The position numbers were made by a program, and so were the translations under genes. A stretch of DNA of 64,000 bases from Moritella dasanensis ArB 0140 (GTDB lineage: Bacteria; Pseudomonadota; Gammaproteobacteria; Enterobacterales; Moritellaceae): NCBI RefSeq assembly GCF_000276805.1, contig NZ_AKXQ01000025.1, positions 1 through 64,000 of the forward strand. Reading direction: 5' to 3'. Below the pieces are notes generated by a model. It ran no database searches and had not been told where the DNA came from. It saw only the letters and a list, made by a program, of their open reading frames with translations. Of the stretch, positions 9,996-19,442 are shown piece by piece; positions within the stretch are counted from its first letter, which is position 1, and each line of letters starts with the position of its first letter.

Positions 9996-10979
9996 GTGAC
10001 TCATCGTATAGCAATTACTCCAGGTGAGCCTGCAGGTATTGGCCCAGATCTTGTTCTGGAATTAATGAAGCAAGACTGGCCCGTAGAATTGGTGCTTTGT
10101 GCAGACCCTGAGCTAATTTTAGCTCGGGCAAAGTTACTTGGTAAAACAGTTGAGTTAATCGACTATGATCCAAGTAAACCAGCACAACCACAACGCGCTG
10201 GTACGTTAACTATCGCACCAATGCAAATGGCAGTGCCCGCAGAACCCGGTAAGCTTGATGAAGCAAATGGTCGTTATGTATTAGATACTCTGCAATTTGC
10301 CTGTGAAGGTAATATGTCTGCAGAATTTAGCGCTGTTGTCACTGGCCCTGTTAACAAAGGCATTATTAATAAAGCTGGCGTATCTTTCAGTGGTCATACC
10401 GAGTTTTTTGCACAGCAATCAGAAACCCCTGATGTGGTGATGTTACTGGCAACAACAGGTCTGCGTGTTGCATTAGTAACAACACATATTCCACTGGCGT
10501 ATGTCGCAAAAGCAATCACAGAGGAGCGATTAAGTAATATTATTCGCATTCTGCACGCCGAAATGAAAAAGAAATTCGGTATTGAAAAACCAAAAATTTA
10601 CGTGTGTGGACTCAATCCGCATGCAGGTGAAGATGGACATTTAGGTCGTGAAGAGATTGAGATCATCTCTCCTACGTTAATGAAACTTCGCGATGAGGGT
10701 ATGGATTTAACAGGCCCCCTCCCTGCCGATACCTTGTTCCAACCTAAGTATCTTAACGATGCTGATGTTGTATTAGCAATGTATCATGACCAAGGATTAC
10801 CGGTATTAAAATCGGTTGGTTTTGGTAGCTCGGTTAATATTACCCTGGGCTTACCTTTTATCCGTACATCAGTTGATCACGGTACTGCAATAGAACTTGC
10901 AGGTACTGGAACAGCCGACGCCGGCAGTATGTTTACAGCAGTAAACCAAGCAATTGAAATGGTAGAGAAAAACGCATGA
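9996..10979 (+). CDS. pdxA: 4-hydroxythreonine-4-phosphate dehydrogenase PdxA
   Basis: PdxA oxidises 4-phosphohydroxy-L-threonine in the DXP-dependent branch of pyridoxal phosphate synthesis. The protein is 327 residues, the usual length, with the opening [12 protein letters not shown] and the metal-site region SGHTEFF near residue 130. Start codon is GTG with AGG upstream, 12 bp after surA. Its stop overlaps the rsmA start in ATGA, so the two are translationally coupled. The product feeds PdxJ, which is not in this window. Confidence 0.96.
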   Translation: MTHRIAITPGEPAGIGPDLVLELMKQDWPVELVLCADPELILARAKLLGKTVELIDYDPSKPAQPQRAGTLTIAPMQMAVPAEPGKLDEANGRYVLDTLQFACEGNMSAEFSAVVTGPVNKGIINKAGVSFSGHTEFFAQQSETPDVVMLLATTGLRVALVTTHIPLAYVAKAITEERLSNIIRILHAEMKKKFGIEKPKIYVCGLNPHAGEDGHLGREEIEIISPTLMKLRDEGMDLTGPLPADTLFQPKYLNDADVVLAMYHDQGLPVLKSVGFGSSVNITLGLPFIRTSVDHGTAIELAGTGTADAGSMFTAVNQAIEMVEKNA

Positions 10980-11794
10980 ACGACAAGGTCCATTTAGGTC
11001 ACACCGCGAAAAAACGTTTTGGTCAAAACTTCTTACATGATGCTTATGTAATTGGTCAAATCGTGGCATCGATTAATCCACAAAAAGGTGAAAACCTCAT
11101 TGAAATCGGCCCCGGTTTAGGTGCATTAACCGAGCCAGTAGCAGCTTGTGTAGATAAAATGACAGTGGTAGAGCTTGATAGAGATCTCGCCGAACGACTC
11201 GAAGCACACCCGGTATTATCTAAAAAGTTAGACATCAACCAAGCAGACGCAATGCGTTTTGATTTCCGTCAGTTAATCAAACCAGACATGAAAATGCGTA
11301 TTTTTGGTAATCTACCTTACAATATTTCAACGCCGCTAATGTTTCACTTATTCGAGTTCCATGAAGATATCCAAGATATGCACTTCATGTTACAAAAAGA
11401 AGTTGTACAGCGCTTAGCAGCTAGCCATAACACTAAAAGTTACGGTCGTTTAACAGTAATGACGCAATACTACTGCAGAGTAACACCCGTACTTGAAGTT
11501 GGTCCTGAAGCATTTAGACCTGCACCAAAAGTTGACTCAGCCGTTGTTCGTTTAGAACCACATGCTGTATTACCTCACCCAGCGAAAAGCTTAAAAGTAC
11601 TTGGCCACGTAGTGACAAGTGCCTTTAATCAACGCCGTAAAACCATTCGTAATAGCTTGAAAAAAGTAATTTCAGTTGCTGATATTGAAGCGCTAGGTAT
11701 TAATGTTTCTCTACGTCCAGAGAACTTAACCTTAGAAAATTACGTGACGATAGCAAACTTCGTTGTCGATAATCCACTGCAAACTGCGGATTAA
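10976..11794 (+). CDS. rsmA: 16S rRNA A1518/A1519 dimethyltransferase RsmA (KsgA)
   Basis: RsmA dimethylates two adjacent adenosines in the 3' terminal hairpin of 16S rRNA late in 30S assembly. The 272-residue protein has the SAM-binding motif [11 protein letters not shown] (residues about 42-52) and the catalytic motif NLPYNIS (about 113-119). A C-terminal helical domain contains [10 protein letters not shown]. It overlaps pdxA by 4 bp (ATGA), the usual arrangement for translational coupling. Loss of this gene is the classical route to kasugamycin resistance. Confidence 0.97.
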   Translation: MNDKVHLGHTAKKRFGQNFLHDAYVIGQIVASINPQKGENLIEIGPGLGALTEPVAACVDKMTVVELDRDLAERLEAHPVLSKKLDINQADAMRFDFRQLIKPDMKMRIFGNLPYNISTPLMFHLFEFHEDIQDMHFMLQKEVVQRLAASHNTKSYGRLTVMTQYYCRVTPVLEVGPEAFRPAPKVDSAVVRLEPHAVLPHPAKSLKVLGHVVTSAFNQRRKTIRNSLKKVISVADIEALGINVSLRPENLTLENYVTIANFVVDNPLQTAD

Positions 11795-11808
11795 GGCGGT
11801 CTGTATCA

Positions 11809-12186
11809 ATGGTAAGTTTAGCGGATTCATTCACCCTTATCATTGATACCGAATACGTCGAAGAAGTATCTGTGCCAACACAGTTCAGGTACTTCTTTAC
11901 TTATACTATAACTATCACCAATCCATTAAACCAACCTGTTAGCTTATCGAGTATCCAATTATTACTCACCGATGGCGACGGCGCCGTAAGCGAATTAAAC
12001 AATCCTTTTCAAGATAATGATTATGTTATCTCTTCACTACAAGATTTTTGCTATAGCAATGATATAATTACCCATTCACCATTGAGTATCGTTCAGGGAA
12101 AGATCGAACTACAACTCAATGCCAGTGAATTAGTGGTGATGACCATCGACCCATTTCGTCTTGTCACTCCTAATCTGTTGCACTAA
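11809..12186 (+). CDS. apaG: ApaG family protein
   Basis: ApaG is a small protein with a fibronectin type III-like fold, encoded between rsmA and apaH in many proteobacteria; its biochemical role is unsettled. The 125 residues match the family. The segment RYFFTYTITITN near residues 27-38 is the conserved first beta hairpin. The usual glycine-rich segment of ApaG (VxGxxGVVGxQP) is replaced here by a divergent stretch around LLTDGDGAVSELNNP. AAGGCGG precedes the ATG, 14 bp after rsmA. Confidence 0.9.
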   Translation: MVSLADSFTLIIDTEYVEEVSVPTQFRYFFTYTITITNPLNQPVSLSSIQLLLTDGDGAVSELNNPFQDNDYVISSLQDFCYSNDIITHSPLSIVQGKIELQLNASELVVMTIDPFRLVTPNLLH

Positions 12187-12270
12187 TCTATTAAACGAAT
12201 CTATTACACTAATAAATTAACGCGTTAACGCACATTCTCCATTACGCCCAGCTAGAAAGGTAACTTATAT

Positions 12271-13095
12271 ATGGCAACTTATTTTGTTGGTGATATTCAA
12301 GGTTGTTTCGACGATCTACAACATCTGCTACAACAAGCTAGTTTTGATCCAGACCAAGATCAACTTTGGTTAACCGGTGATCTTGTTGCCCGCGGCCCAA
12401 AATCATTAGAGACGCTACGCTTTGTGAAGCAACTAGGCTCAGGCGCGGTGACAGTTCTGGGTAATCATGACTTACATTTACTCGCAATTGACGCAGGATT
12501 AGCTAAGCTAAACCCTAAGGATAAGACCCAAGCAATATTTGCGGCTGAAGATAAAGATGAATTGTTATTATGGTTACGTCAGCAGCCATTGCTCGCTTAC
12601 CATGAAGCCTTTAACATTATCATGGTGCATGCCGGTATTAGTCCTCAGTGGAGTCAGCAACAAGCAAAACTCTATGCAGAAGAGGTTAATATGCAATTAC
12701 GTGGGGATGACTACCAAACCTTATTGGCGCATATGTACGGGACACATCCAGACTATTGGCAAGACGAATTACAAGGCTTTGACCGCTTACGTTTTATTAT
12801 TAATGCCTTTACCCGAATGCGTTTTTGCGCACCCGATGGACAACTGGAATTTCATAACAAGCATTCGCCAGCAGAAAATGACAATGCACAGCATATCCCC
12901 TGGTACGAAGTCGCCGGCCCACACCTCGACGGTGCCCATGTTATTTTTGGCCACTGGGCGGCACTAGAAGGTAATTGTGGCCACGAAAATGCGACAACAC
13001 TTGATACTGGCTGTGTATGGGGTAGTAGCCTGACCATGCTACGCTGGGAAGATAAAGCAGTTTTTTCGGTCCCCTGTCCTGTGCATGCAATATAA
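12271..13095 (+). CDS. apaH: Symmetrical diadenosine tetraphosphatase ApaH
   Basis: ApaH hydrolyses Ap4A to two ADP and also removes Np4 caps from RNA. The 274-residue protein carries the metallophosphoesterase signatures GDIQGCFDDL (residues 7-16), GDLVARGP (about 37-44) and LGNHDLHLL (about 63-71), with the later motif VHAGISP. AAAGG precedes the ATG. It closes the surA-pdxA-rsmA-apaG-apaH run. In E. coli folA follows; here putP intervenes. Confidence 0.96.
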   Translation: MATYFVGDIQGCFDDLQHLLQQASFDPDQDQLWLTGDLVARGPKSLETLRFVKQLGSGAVTVLGNHDLHLLAIDAGLAKLNPKDKTQAIFAAEDKDELLLWLRQQPLLAYHEAFNIIMVHAGISPQWSQQQAKLYAEEVNMQLRGDDYQTLLAHMYGTHPDYWQDELQGFDRLRFIINAFTRMRFCAPDGQLEFHNKHSPAENDNAQHIPWYEVAGPHLDGAHVIFGHWAALEGNCGHENATTLDTGCVWGSSLTMLRWEDKAVFSVPCPVHAI

Positions 13096-13301
13096 TTAAC
13101 TAAAATAAGTTTAAATAATAAGCGGGTTATCACAGTGTTGCACTTCTGTTAAGCAATAACATAGTTGTTCGTATATACTGCCCCCTAAATTTTAACCAGC
13201 CCACATCAATATTACCGAAAAAAGTATGTTGACGTAGTTTGGTTGAACTAATATATAAAAAAAATAATAAAAATAACAACTTACAACTAAGGCTTATATA
13301 C

Positions 13302-14793
13302 ATGATTGAAAATAATTTCATTATTACAGCTACATTCCTTGTTTATCTTGCTGTTATGCTTGGTATCGGCGTGTATGCTTATCGACAAACCAAGAGTTCA
13401 ACGGACTACTTTTTAGGTGGCCGTAATTTAGGTCCTTGGCCTGCAGCATTATCTGCAGGTGCTTCTGATATGAGTGGTTGGTTACTGCTTGGCTTACCTG
13501 GTTACGCCTATGCGGCCGGTATGGAAGCGATCTGGTTAGCGGGTGGTTTATTAATTGGTACTTGGCTTAACTGGTTAATTTGTGCAAAGCGTTTACGTAC
13601 CTACAGTATCGTAACCAAATCAATTACTTTACCTGAATTTCTATCACGTCGTTTTAAAGACAACTCAAAAGCAATTCAAATCTGTTCAGCATTCTTTATC
13701 TTGATGTTTTTCTTGTTCTATACAAGTTCAGGCTTAGTAGCTGGCGGTAAATTATTTGAAACAGTATTTGGTCTTGATTATCAACTTGCTGTAGTGATTG
13801 GTACGGTTTGTGTGGTTTCTTATACGCTATTCGGTGGTTTCCTTGCTGTATCTTGGACTGATTTAGTACAAGGTCTATTAATGTCAGCGGCATTATTAAT
13901 CGTGCCACTCAGCGCGATGGACGGTAGCTTTAGCGATCTAGCAGCGTCAATGAAAGACATTAACCCTGAACTACTGACAATTTGGCAGAACAGTAAAGGT
14001 GAAGATCTGAGTGCAATTGCTATTATCTCATTAGCAGCTTGGGGCTTAGGCTATTTCGGTCAACCACATATTCTTGCCCGTTTCAAAGCCACACGTAGTA
14101 ATAAAGATCTGGTTACAGCTCGCTACATTGCGGTTACTTGGACTGTATTGTCTATGTTTGGTGCCATGCTAGTCGGCCTCGTCGGTCTGGTTTATACCAA
14201 TACTAACAACATCACTATCGCCGATACTGAAACTATCTTCATGTTATTAGTGAACAGCATCTTCCATCCTGTTATTGCCGGTATTTTACTTGCTGCGATC
14301 TTAGCGGCAATCATGAGTACAGCGGATTCACAACTACTTGTATCATCATCTGCGCTAGCTGAAGATTTCTACAAGCAGCTAATTCGTCCACAAGCGACGA
14401 GCGAAGAACTTGTTACAGTCGGCCGTTTCGGCGTAGTCGGTTTATCTATCATTGCACTGCTGCTTGCACTTAATCCTGATAGCTCAGTACTTGGTTTAGT
14501 ATCTTATGCATGGGCAGGTTTCGGGGCAGCATTTGGTCCAGCATTAATTATCTCACTATACTGGCGTGGTATGACACGTAATGGTGCCCTTGCAGGTATT
14601 ATTATTGGTGCGGTAACAGTGGTCGTTTGGAAACAACTCAGTGGCCGGTATCTTTGATCTGTATGAGATCGTACCGGGGATCCTGTTCGCTTCTATCGCA
14701 ATTGTGAGCATCTCACTGCTTGGTAAAAAAGACGACTACAGTATTCAGGAACAATATGACGAATACGAGTCTGCTTTAGATACAATGGCGTAA
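13302..14793 (+). pseudogene. putP: Sodium/proline symporter PutP, interrupted by a +1 frameshift
   Basis: PutP is the sodium:solute symporter for proline uptake. The ATG at 13302 has AAGG upstream and opens a protein with the family hallmarks SSTDYFLGGRNLGPWPAALS and a many-helix membrane body. After codon 448 (14645) an extra C in GGCCGG throws the frame and gives a stop at 14657. Skipping one base restores GIFDLYEIVPG and reads to TAA at 14793, for about 496 residues, the normal length. Either the last helix and cytoplasmic tail are lost or the extra base is a sequence error. A terminator follows the restored stop. Confidence 0.9.
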
Positions 14794-14848
14794 TAGCCAG
14801 CAGCAATGACTAAGTTAATATAAAGATTAACTTAGTCATTCACTATAA

Positions 14849-14880
14849 AAAAAGCCGCGCTATCACTAGCGCGGCTTTTT
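14849..14880. terminator. Bidirectional terminator between putP and folA
   Basis: A 12-bp stem (14849-14860 with 14869-14880; core AAAGCCGCGC) has A-rich sequence on its left and TTTTTATTTT on its right. It can stop transcription of putP (plus strand) and of folA (minus strand). It lies 56 bp after the restored putP stop. Confidence 0.9.
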
Positions 14881-14949
14881 ATTTTCTAGAGTCATCCGGC
14901 TCATCGGCTAATATATCCAAGTTACTTCAAGATGCTTAGCTATAAATAA

Positions 14950-15438
14950 CTACTTCACTCGCTCAAGTAAACTAAAACGGTAATCATGCGGGTTTTTATC
15001 ATCTGCCGCATAGTGTTCATGCTCAATTTCTTGCCAATTATATTGCTCATAATCAGGGAACCAAGTATCCCCTGCAGTCGTCAACTCAATATGCGTGAGG
15101 TACAAGCGATCAGCCGCCGCTAAGCATTGCTTGTAAATCGTCGCACCACCAATGATCATTAATTCTTCAACATCACCTGCAGCGATAACCGCTTCTGCTA
15201 ACGTAGCAACAACTGTCACGCCTGCAGGTTGATAATCGGTTTGGCGACTTAATACGATATTTAAACGACCCGGTAATGGACGACCAATGGATTCAAAGGT
15301 ATTACGCCCCATAACGATAGGCTTACCTAACGTCGCGCGTTTAAACAATTGTAATTCAGCAGGTAAATGCCACGGCATCTTATTATCTAAACCAATCACG
15401 CGGTTATTTGCCAGCGCGGCAATCATGGAAACAATCAC
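14950..15438 (-). CDS. folA: Dihydrofolate reductase FolA
   Basis: FolA reduces dihydrofolate to tetrahydrofolate with NADPH and is the trimethoprim target. It has 162 residues, chromosomal type. The opening ISMIAALANNRVIG pattern, the Met20-loop region DNKMPWHLPAEL (with the acidic-site position just after) and GRNTFESIGRPLPGR are all present, and the late IGGATIY motif sits near residue 95. It begins 13 bp after the yjjB stop on the same strand, so it may share the yjjP-yjjB transcript. Confidence 0.97.
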   Translation of the reverse strand: MIVSMIAALANNRVIGLDNKMPWHLPAELQLFKRATLGKPIVMGRNTFESIGRPLPGRLNIVLSRQTDYQPAGVTVVATLAEAVIAAGDVEELMIIGGATIYKQCLAAADRLYLTHIELTTAGDTWFPDYEQYNWQEIEHEHYAADDKNPHDYRFSLLERVK

Positions 15439-15451
15439 AACAGATCCTTAA
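15439..15451 (-). other. yjjB-folA junction
   Basis: Only 13 bp separate the yjjB stop from the folA start codon on the minus strand, with GGATC (AAGGATC on that strand) as the folA ribosome site. No room for a promoter or terminator, so yjjP-yjjB-folA is probably one transcript. Confidence 0.6.
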
Positions 15452-15919
15452 TCAAACAATAGGCTTATTACGGTACACCAGCACAGGCGCAATCGCCAGA
15501 CCAAAGCTTAAGCCAATCAAAATAAAAATAGTCAGTAAACCATTTTCAACAACTTGTTGCTGTAATTCCACACTATAACCTTGGTGGTGTAACGTCATTA
15601 GCCCTGTCATTGTTTTATACGCATACACCCCAGGGATCATTGGTATAATAGCAGCGACTGTAACGACAGGCCTTGGGATCACAACTTTACGAGACCAAGG
15701 TACCGTTGCCAACCCCAGTAATGTGGCTGCAATAAATGATGCCCATTCAATCGGTACGTTTACATGTAATAATATTGTTCGTACCGCATGCGCGCTGGCG
15801 GCGAATAACACACAAGCCAGCAATGCTTGTCTGGGCACGTTGAATAACAAGGCAAAGCCAAATGCAGCAATACCAGCAAATACGGCATCATCCACCAAAA
15901 TCAGTAATAGTTCCCTCAT
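15452..15919 (-). CDS. yjjB: ThrE-type exporter small subunit, YjjB-like
   Basis: This is the second half of a split ThrE-family carrier. In E. coli YjjB works with YjjP and has been linked to succinate export. The protein is about 155 residues with four or five membrane segments and the motif IPMIPGVYAYK near residue 85. The longest frame starts at 16003, but the ATG at 15919 overlaps the yjjP stop in ATGA, gives the start MRELLLIL and matches the family length, so I chose it. The transported substrate in this organism is not known. Confidence 0.88.
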   Translation of the reverse strand: MRELLLILVDDAVFAGIAAFGFALLFNVPRQALLACVLFAASAHAVRTILLHVNVPIEWASFIAATLLGLATVPWSRKVVIPRPVVTVAAIIPMIPGVYAYKTMTGLMTLHHQGYSVELQQQVVENGLLTIFILIGLSFGLAIAPVLVYRNKPIV

Positions 15920-16743
15920 AACCAACCTCCCTGTTGCGCTAACTGCACCGCTAAAACAACGCCTAATGCTGAAGCAAGTGTTAATAAAGTAGCCGTCATC
16001 CATCTTGCCATGCCGATAGTCACGTGACCTTTGACCATATCGGATACGGCATTGATTAAGGGAAAACCAGGGACAAGTTGTAACACGCTAGTGACCATAA
16101 TCAATTCAGGTTCATTACCCCAACCAAGTGCGCTGGCAAAGCTACCAATAAATGTCGCTGTAAATGCGGTAATAAAAAACACAGTGAGTAAATTATGATG
16201 TAACTGGGTTAACCACTGGCGAATCCGCATGGCAATAAAACTCGTAAACCAAGTGCAAATAAATATAATGCTGTCGCCACCAAACAAATGGCTAAAACAA
16301 GCACAAGATAACGCCACAAAACATGCCACGACAACTGCATTATGTTTAGGTACATCTAAGTTATCTAAACGCTGCTTTATCTGCTGGACATCATAAATCT
16401 TCTTTTCAGCCAGAATACAAATACGCTGTACTTCACAGACGATCCCCATATCAATGCCATGGGCTTTCATTGTCCGCGTTGTTGTGATGCAGTTGTCGCC
16501 AAATCGAGTAGTCAAAATGATCGCTTTAGAGGTAAGTGCAATCTCAACACTGTCTAAGCCAAACGCGATACCAAGACGTTCAGTCGTTTGTTCTATGAGC
16601 CGGCTTTCTGCGTTATAGGCTTGCAACAATTGCCCCGCACGTGCAATTACACGGGTTATAGCCGCTTGTTGCGCATGACTAATGCCAGATATTAGAGGCG
16701 TTTCATTTAAATCATCTGATTGGTTACTGCTTTGCTTAATCAT
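15916..16743 (-). CDS. yjjP: ThrE-type exporter large subunit, YjjP-like
   Basis: The 275-residue protein has an N-terminal cytoplasmic ThrE domain (about residues 20-140, with the DSVEIALTSKAIILTTR pattern) and five or so transmembrane helices after residue 135. The motif LVPGFPLINAVSDMVKGH near 225-242 is the family signature corresponding to the IPMIPG segment of YjjB. AGGA lies 9 nt before the ATG. Its stop overlaps the yjjB start. The pair probably forms one transporter in the inner membrane; threonine/serine or dicarboxylate export are both possible from homology. Confidence 0.87.
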   Translation of the reverse strand: MIKQSSNQSDDLNETPLISGISHAQQAAITRVIARAGQLLQAYNAESRLIEQTTERLGIAFGLDSVEIALTSKAIILTTRFGDNCITTTRTMKAHGIDMGIVCEVQRICILAEKKIYDVQQIKQRLDNLDVPKHNAVVVACFVALSCACFSHLFGGDSIIFICTWFTSFIAMRIRQWLTQLHHNLLTVFFITAFTATFIGSFASALGWGNEPELIMVTSVLQLVPGFPLINAVSDMVKGHVTIGMARWMTATLLTLASALGVVLAVQLAQQGGWL

Positions 16744-16836
16744 CGTCTTATCCTATTCAACATATATTCATCACATCCTTGCTACATGACAATATCGGCA
16801 AACTATCACTTATTGAATACTAAAATACACCGTTAT

Positions 16837-18276
16837 TCATCTCGGTGCACTCATAACCGTAAAGATCACTGTTCTGTCAGTCGTCAGCGGTGTTTCATAA
16901 CCCTTGCAAACCCAAAGTCCAACCACACACACAAGCGCGTCATCATAATAAATCAATGGAATACGATCACGTAACCAAGGTGCAACTTGATATTCCTGAT
17001 ATAATTTTTTCATACTGCGAGAGCCATTACGCCCCACGGGATGGCATTTACCTTCACCACGAAAACGGATCGTTACCCTCTCTCCTGCTAATGGTGCTTT
17101 GACACGACAGGAACGGGTATGTTGTAACATGTTGTTTACCGTATTTGGGAGCGAGTCTTGTAAACTCTCTCGCAAATGTTCTGGTAAATGCTCTCGTAAA
17201 TATAAAAAACCGATATTATCTGGTAATGCAATACGTTGAGTTTGTGTATCTGCGATCGCGATGACGACATTTTTTAACTCAGCATATTTCAGTTGATGAT
17301 AAAGTACACCTTGATAACGACGAAATTGCCCTGCTTGCCAGCTTAGTTGAGGGTTAGCATCATCCGCCGCATTGACGACCTCTAGCCATAACTTATCTAG
17401 ATGGTGGCGACTCGGCATCGGTAATTGTTGACTCGCAAGCCAAAAACGAATGACATTATTCCTGCGAATTTTAGATAATGTTTCTAACGCCGTAATTTTT
17501 AATCCGCTAAATGCGTGTTCACAAGTCACTAAATCTATTTGCGCAATCTCATCTGCTAATGCCTGTTGCTCGGCGCACAGCTCTGCGCTGCGATGTACCG
17601 CACTGGCAATACCCGGCCAACGCTGTTTTAAATTGGGGATCACGTGATGACGTAAGAAATTACGATCATAACTCGCGTCGTTATTACTCTCATCTTCAAC
17701 CCAGCTTAATGCTTTTTGTGCTGCGTAATCGATTAGTACTTGTTGTGGCTGATTGAGTAAGGGCCGGACTATTTGGCAGTTAGCTTGTAATGCAAAAGGC
17801 ATCTGTGCAGCCATAGCGGATAAACCTTTCACACCAGCGCCGCGTTTAAGCTGTAACAAGAAGGTTTCTAACTGATCATCGAGATGCTGACCAAGTAGCA
17901 GTAATGATTTACCATTTAAATGTTTTGCTATTGCCTGATAACGAGCGGTGCGGGCTTGGGCTTCTAAACTTTCTCGACTGCCAACATTAAGCACTACCTT
18001 TTCTGCCACAAAGTGGATATCTAAAGCTTGCGCGGTTAACTGACAATGGTCTAACCAAGCGTCGGCATTATCACTTAAGCCATGATGGACATGAACGGCA
18101 AGGTAGTCGTGCTGGGGATATAATTCTCTATAGCGACTGAGTAAATGCAATAACACGTGGGAATCAAGTCCCCCGCTATAGGCGAGTACTATTTGTATCT
18201 TAGCGGTTGTTAACGATTGTAACGCATGCTGAAATGTTGAGAAGAGATCGATGTTAGTAGCCACAGTTATCATCAC
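16837..18276 (-). CDS. tilS: tRNA(Ile)-lysidine synthase TilS
   Basis: TilS ligates lysine to C34 of the CAU-anticodon isoleucine tRNA, changing it to read AUA. The PP-loop motif SGGLDSHVLL begins near residue 34. The ATPase domain is followed by the TilS substrate-binding and C-terminal domains, with the late motif RGEGKCHPVGRNGSRSMKKL typical of the family. At 479 residues it is longer than E. coli TilS (432). It follows accA on the same strand, but the accA terminator at 18331-18358 separates the transcripts. Confidence 0.94.
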   Translation of the reverse strand: MMITVATNIDLFSTFQHALQSLTTAKIQIVLAYSGGLDSHVLLHLLSRYRELYPQHDYLAVHVHHGLSDNADAWLDHCQLTAQALDIHFVAEKVVLNVGSRESLEAQARTARYQAIAKHLNGKSLLLLGQHLDDQLETFLLQLKRGAGVKGLSAMAAQMPFALQANCQIVRPLLNQPQQVLIDYAAQKALSWVEDESNNDASYDRNFLRHHVIPNLKQRWPGIASAVHRSAELCAEQQALADEIAQIDLVTCEHAFSGLKITALETLSKIRRNNVIRFWLASQQLPMPSRHHLDKLWLEVVNAADDANPQLSWQAGQFRRYQGVLYHQLKYAELKNVVIAIADTQTQRIALPDNIGFLYLREHLPEHLRESLQDSLPNTVNNMLQHTRSCRVKAPLAGERVTIRFRGEGKCHPVGRNGSRSMKKLYQEYQVAPWLRDRIPLIYYDDALVCVVGLWVCKGYETPLTTDRTVIFTVMSAPR

Positions 18277-18326
18277 AGTAAAAAGAGAATAGACGACAAC
18301 AGTATATACCGAAAAATTGTAGATAT

Positions 18327-18358
18327 AAAAAAACCGCTAATAAAGCTATCAGCGGTTT
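18327..18358 (-). terminator. Terminator downstream of accA
   Basis: AAACCGCT (18331-18338) pairs with AGCGGTTT (18351-18358). On the minus strand the stem is followed by a run of seven T residues. It ends the long minus-strand block after accA and separates it from tilS. Confidence 0.85.
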
Positions 18359-18426
18359 AATTAATATAATACTAGATTGCTATAACAATGCGATGTTATC
18401 GCAATCTAGTACAGCGTTACAGCAAC

Positions 18427-19377
18427 TTACATGCCAAATGACATTAAGCGCTCATAGCGTTGTTCTAATAACGTTTCAGACTCAAGTGGCGCAAGCTCTG
18501 CAAGATCCGCTTTAATACGTTCTTTCAAGTTAGCAGCCATTAAAGGTACATCACGATGCGCACCACCTAGCGGTTCTGTAATAACCGTATTAATTAAATC
18601 TAGGCTCTTAAGTCGCTCGGCAGTAATACCCATCGCTTCGGCTGCCAAAGGCGCTTTATCTGCTGATTTCCATAAGATTGACGCACAACCTTCTGGTGAA
18701 ATCACCGAGTAAGTGCTGTATTGCAGCATGTTAACACGATCACCAACACCAATCGCTAACGCACCACCAGAACCACCTTCACCAATCACAGTACAAATAA
18801 CCGGGACTGTTAGCTCAGCCATTTCTTTCAAGTTACGGGCAATCGCTTCACTTTGGCCACGTTCTTCAGCGCCAACACCTGGGTATGCACCCGGCGTATC
18901 GATGAAGGTAATGATAGGCATGTTGAATTTCTCAGCCATTTTCATTAAACGTAATGCTTTACGGTAACCTTCTGGACGCGGCATACCAAAGTTACGTATT
19001 AATTTCTCTTTGGTATCACGGCCTTTTTGCTGACCAATAATCATCACTGGCATACCGTCTAAACGCGCAGTACCACCAACAATGGCTTTATCATCGGCAT
19101 AAGCACGATCACCAGCAAGTTCATCAAAATCAGTGAATACATGTTCAATATAATCAAGTGTATAAGGACGCTGTGGATGACGGGCCATCTTAGCCACATC
19201 CCAAGGTTTCATATCACTGAATATTTTTTTAGTTAATTCTGCATTCTTTTTTTCTAAACGTGATATTTCATCTTGTAGATCAACATCATCAGAGTTTTCA
19301 GATACAAGTTTTAATTCGTCGATTTGAGCCTGTAATTCTGCAATAGGCTGTTCAAAATCTAAAAAATTTAAGGCCAT
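18427..19377 (-). CDS. accA: Acetyl-CoA carboxylase carboxyltransferase subunit alpha AccA
   Basis: AccA pairs with AccD to transfer the carboxyl group from biotin to acetyl-CoA, the first committed step of fatty acid synthesis. The protein is 316 residues, near the usual 319, starting [15 protein letters not shown]. The carboxyltransferase core includes [23 protein letters not shown] and the oxyanion region [15 protein letters not shown] near residue 205. It lies 65 bp downstream of dnaE, the classical dnaE-accA pairing. Confidence 0.97.
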   Translation of the reverse strand: MALNFLDFEQPIAELQAQIDELKLVSENSDDVDLQDEISRLEKKNAELTKKIFSDMKPWDVAKMARHPQRPYTLDYIEHVFTDFDELAGDRAYADDKAIVGGTARLDGMPVMIIGQQKGRDTKEKLIRNFGMPRPEGYRKALRLMKMAEKFNMPIITFIDTPGAYPGVGAEERGQSEAIARNLKEMAELTVPVICTVIGEGGSGGALAIGVGDRVNMLQYSTYSVISPEGCASILWKSADKAPLAAEAMGITAERLKSLDLINTVITEPLGGAHRDVPLMAANLKERIKADLAELAPLESETLLEQRYERLMSFGM

Positions 19378-19442
19378 GAGGCGCGGCTTCCTTATCTAAT
19401 ATTATTGCTAATAGCTAATGACGACAGTTTTTGACGTCAGTA

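Noticed and set aside
12539-12967. 142-residue plus-strand frame within apaH
   Set aside because: Out-of-frame shadow of apaH; no SD, composition unlike a protein.
14911-14941. Possible dispersed repeat: CCAAGTTACTTCAAGATGC near folA, with a partial inverse match (CTTGAAGT) at the right end of the window
   Set aside because: Only about ten bases are shared between the two places, too few to call a repeat family from one window.
16720-17102. Plus-strand frames within the yjjP-tilS region
   Set aside because: Short frames opposite tilS and yjjP with no ribosome site or family character; tilS and yjjP explain the region.
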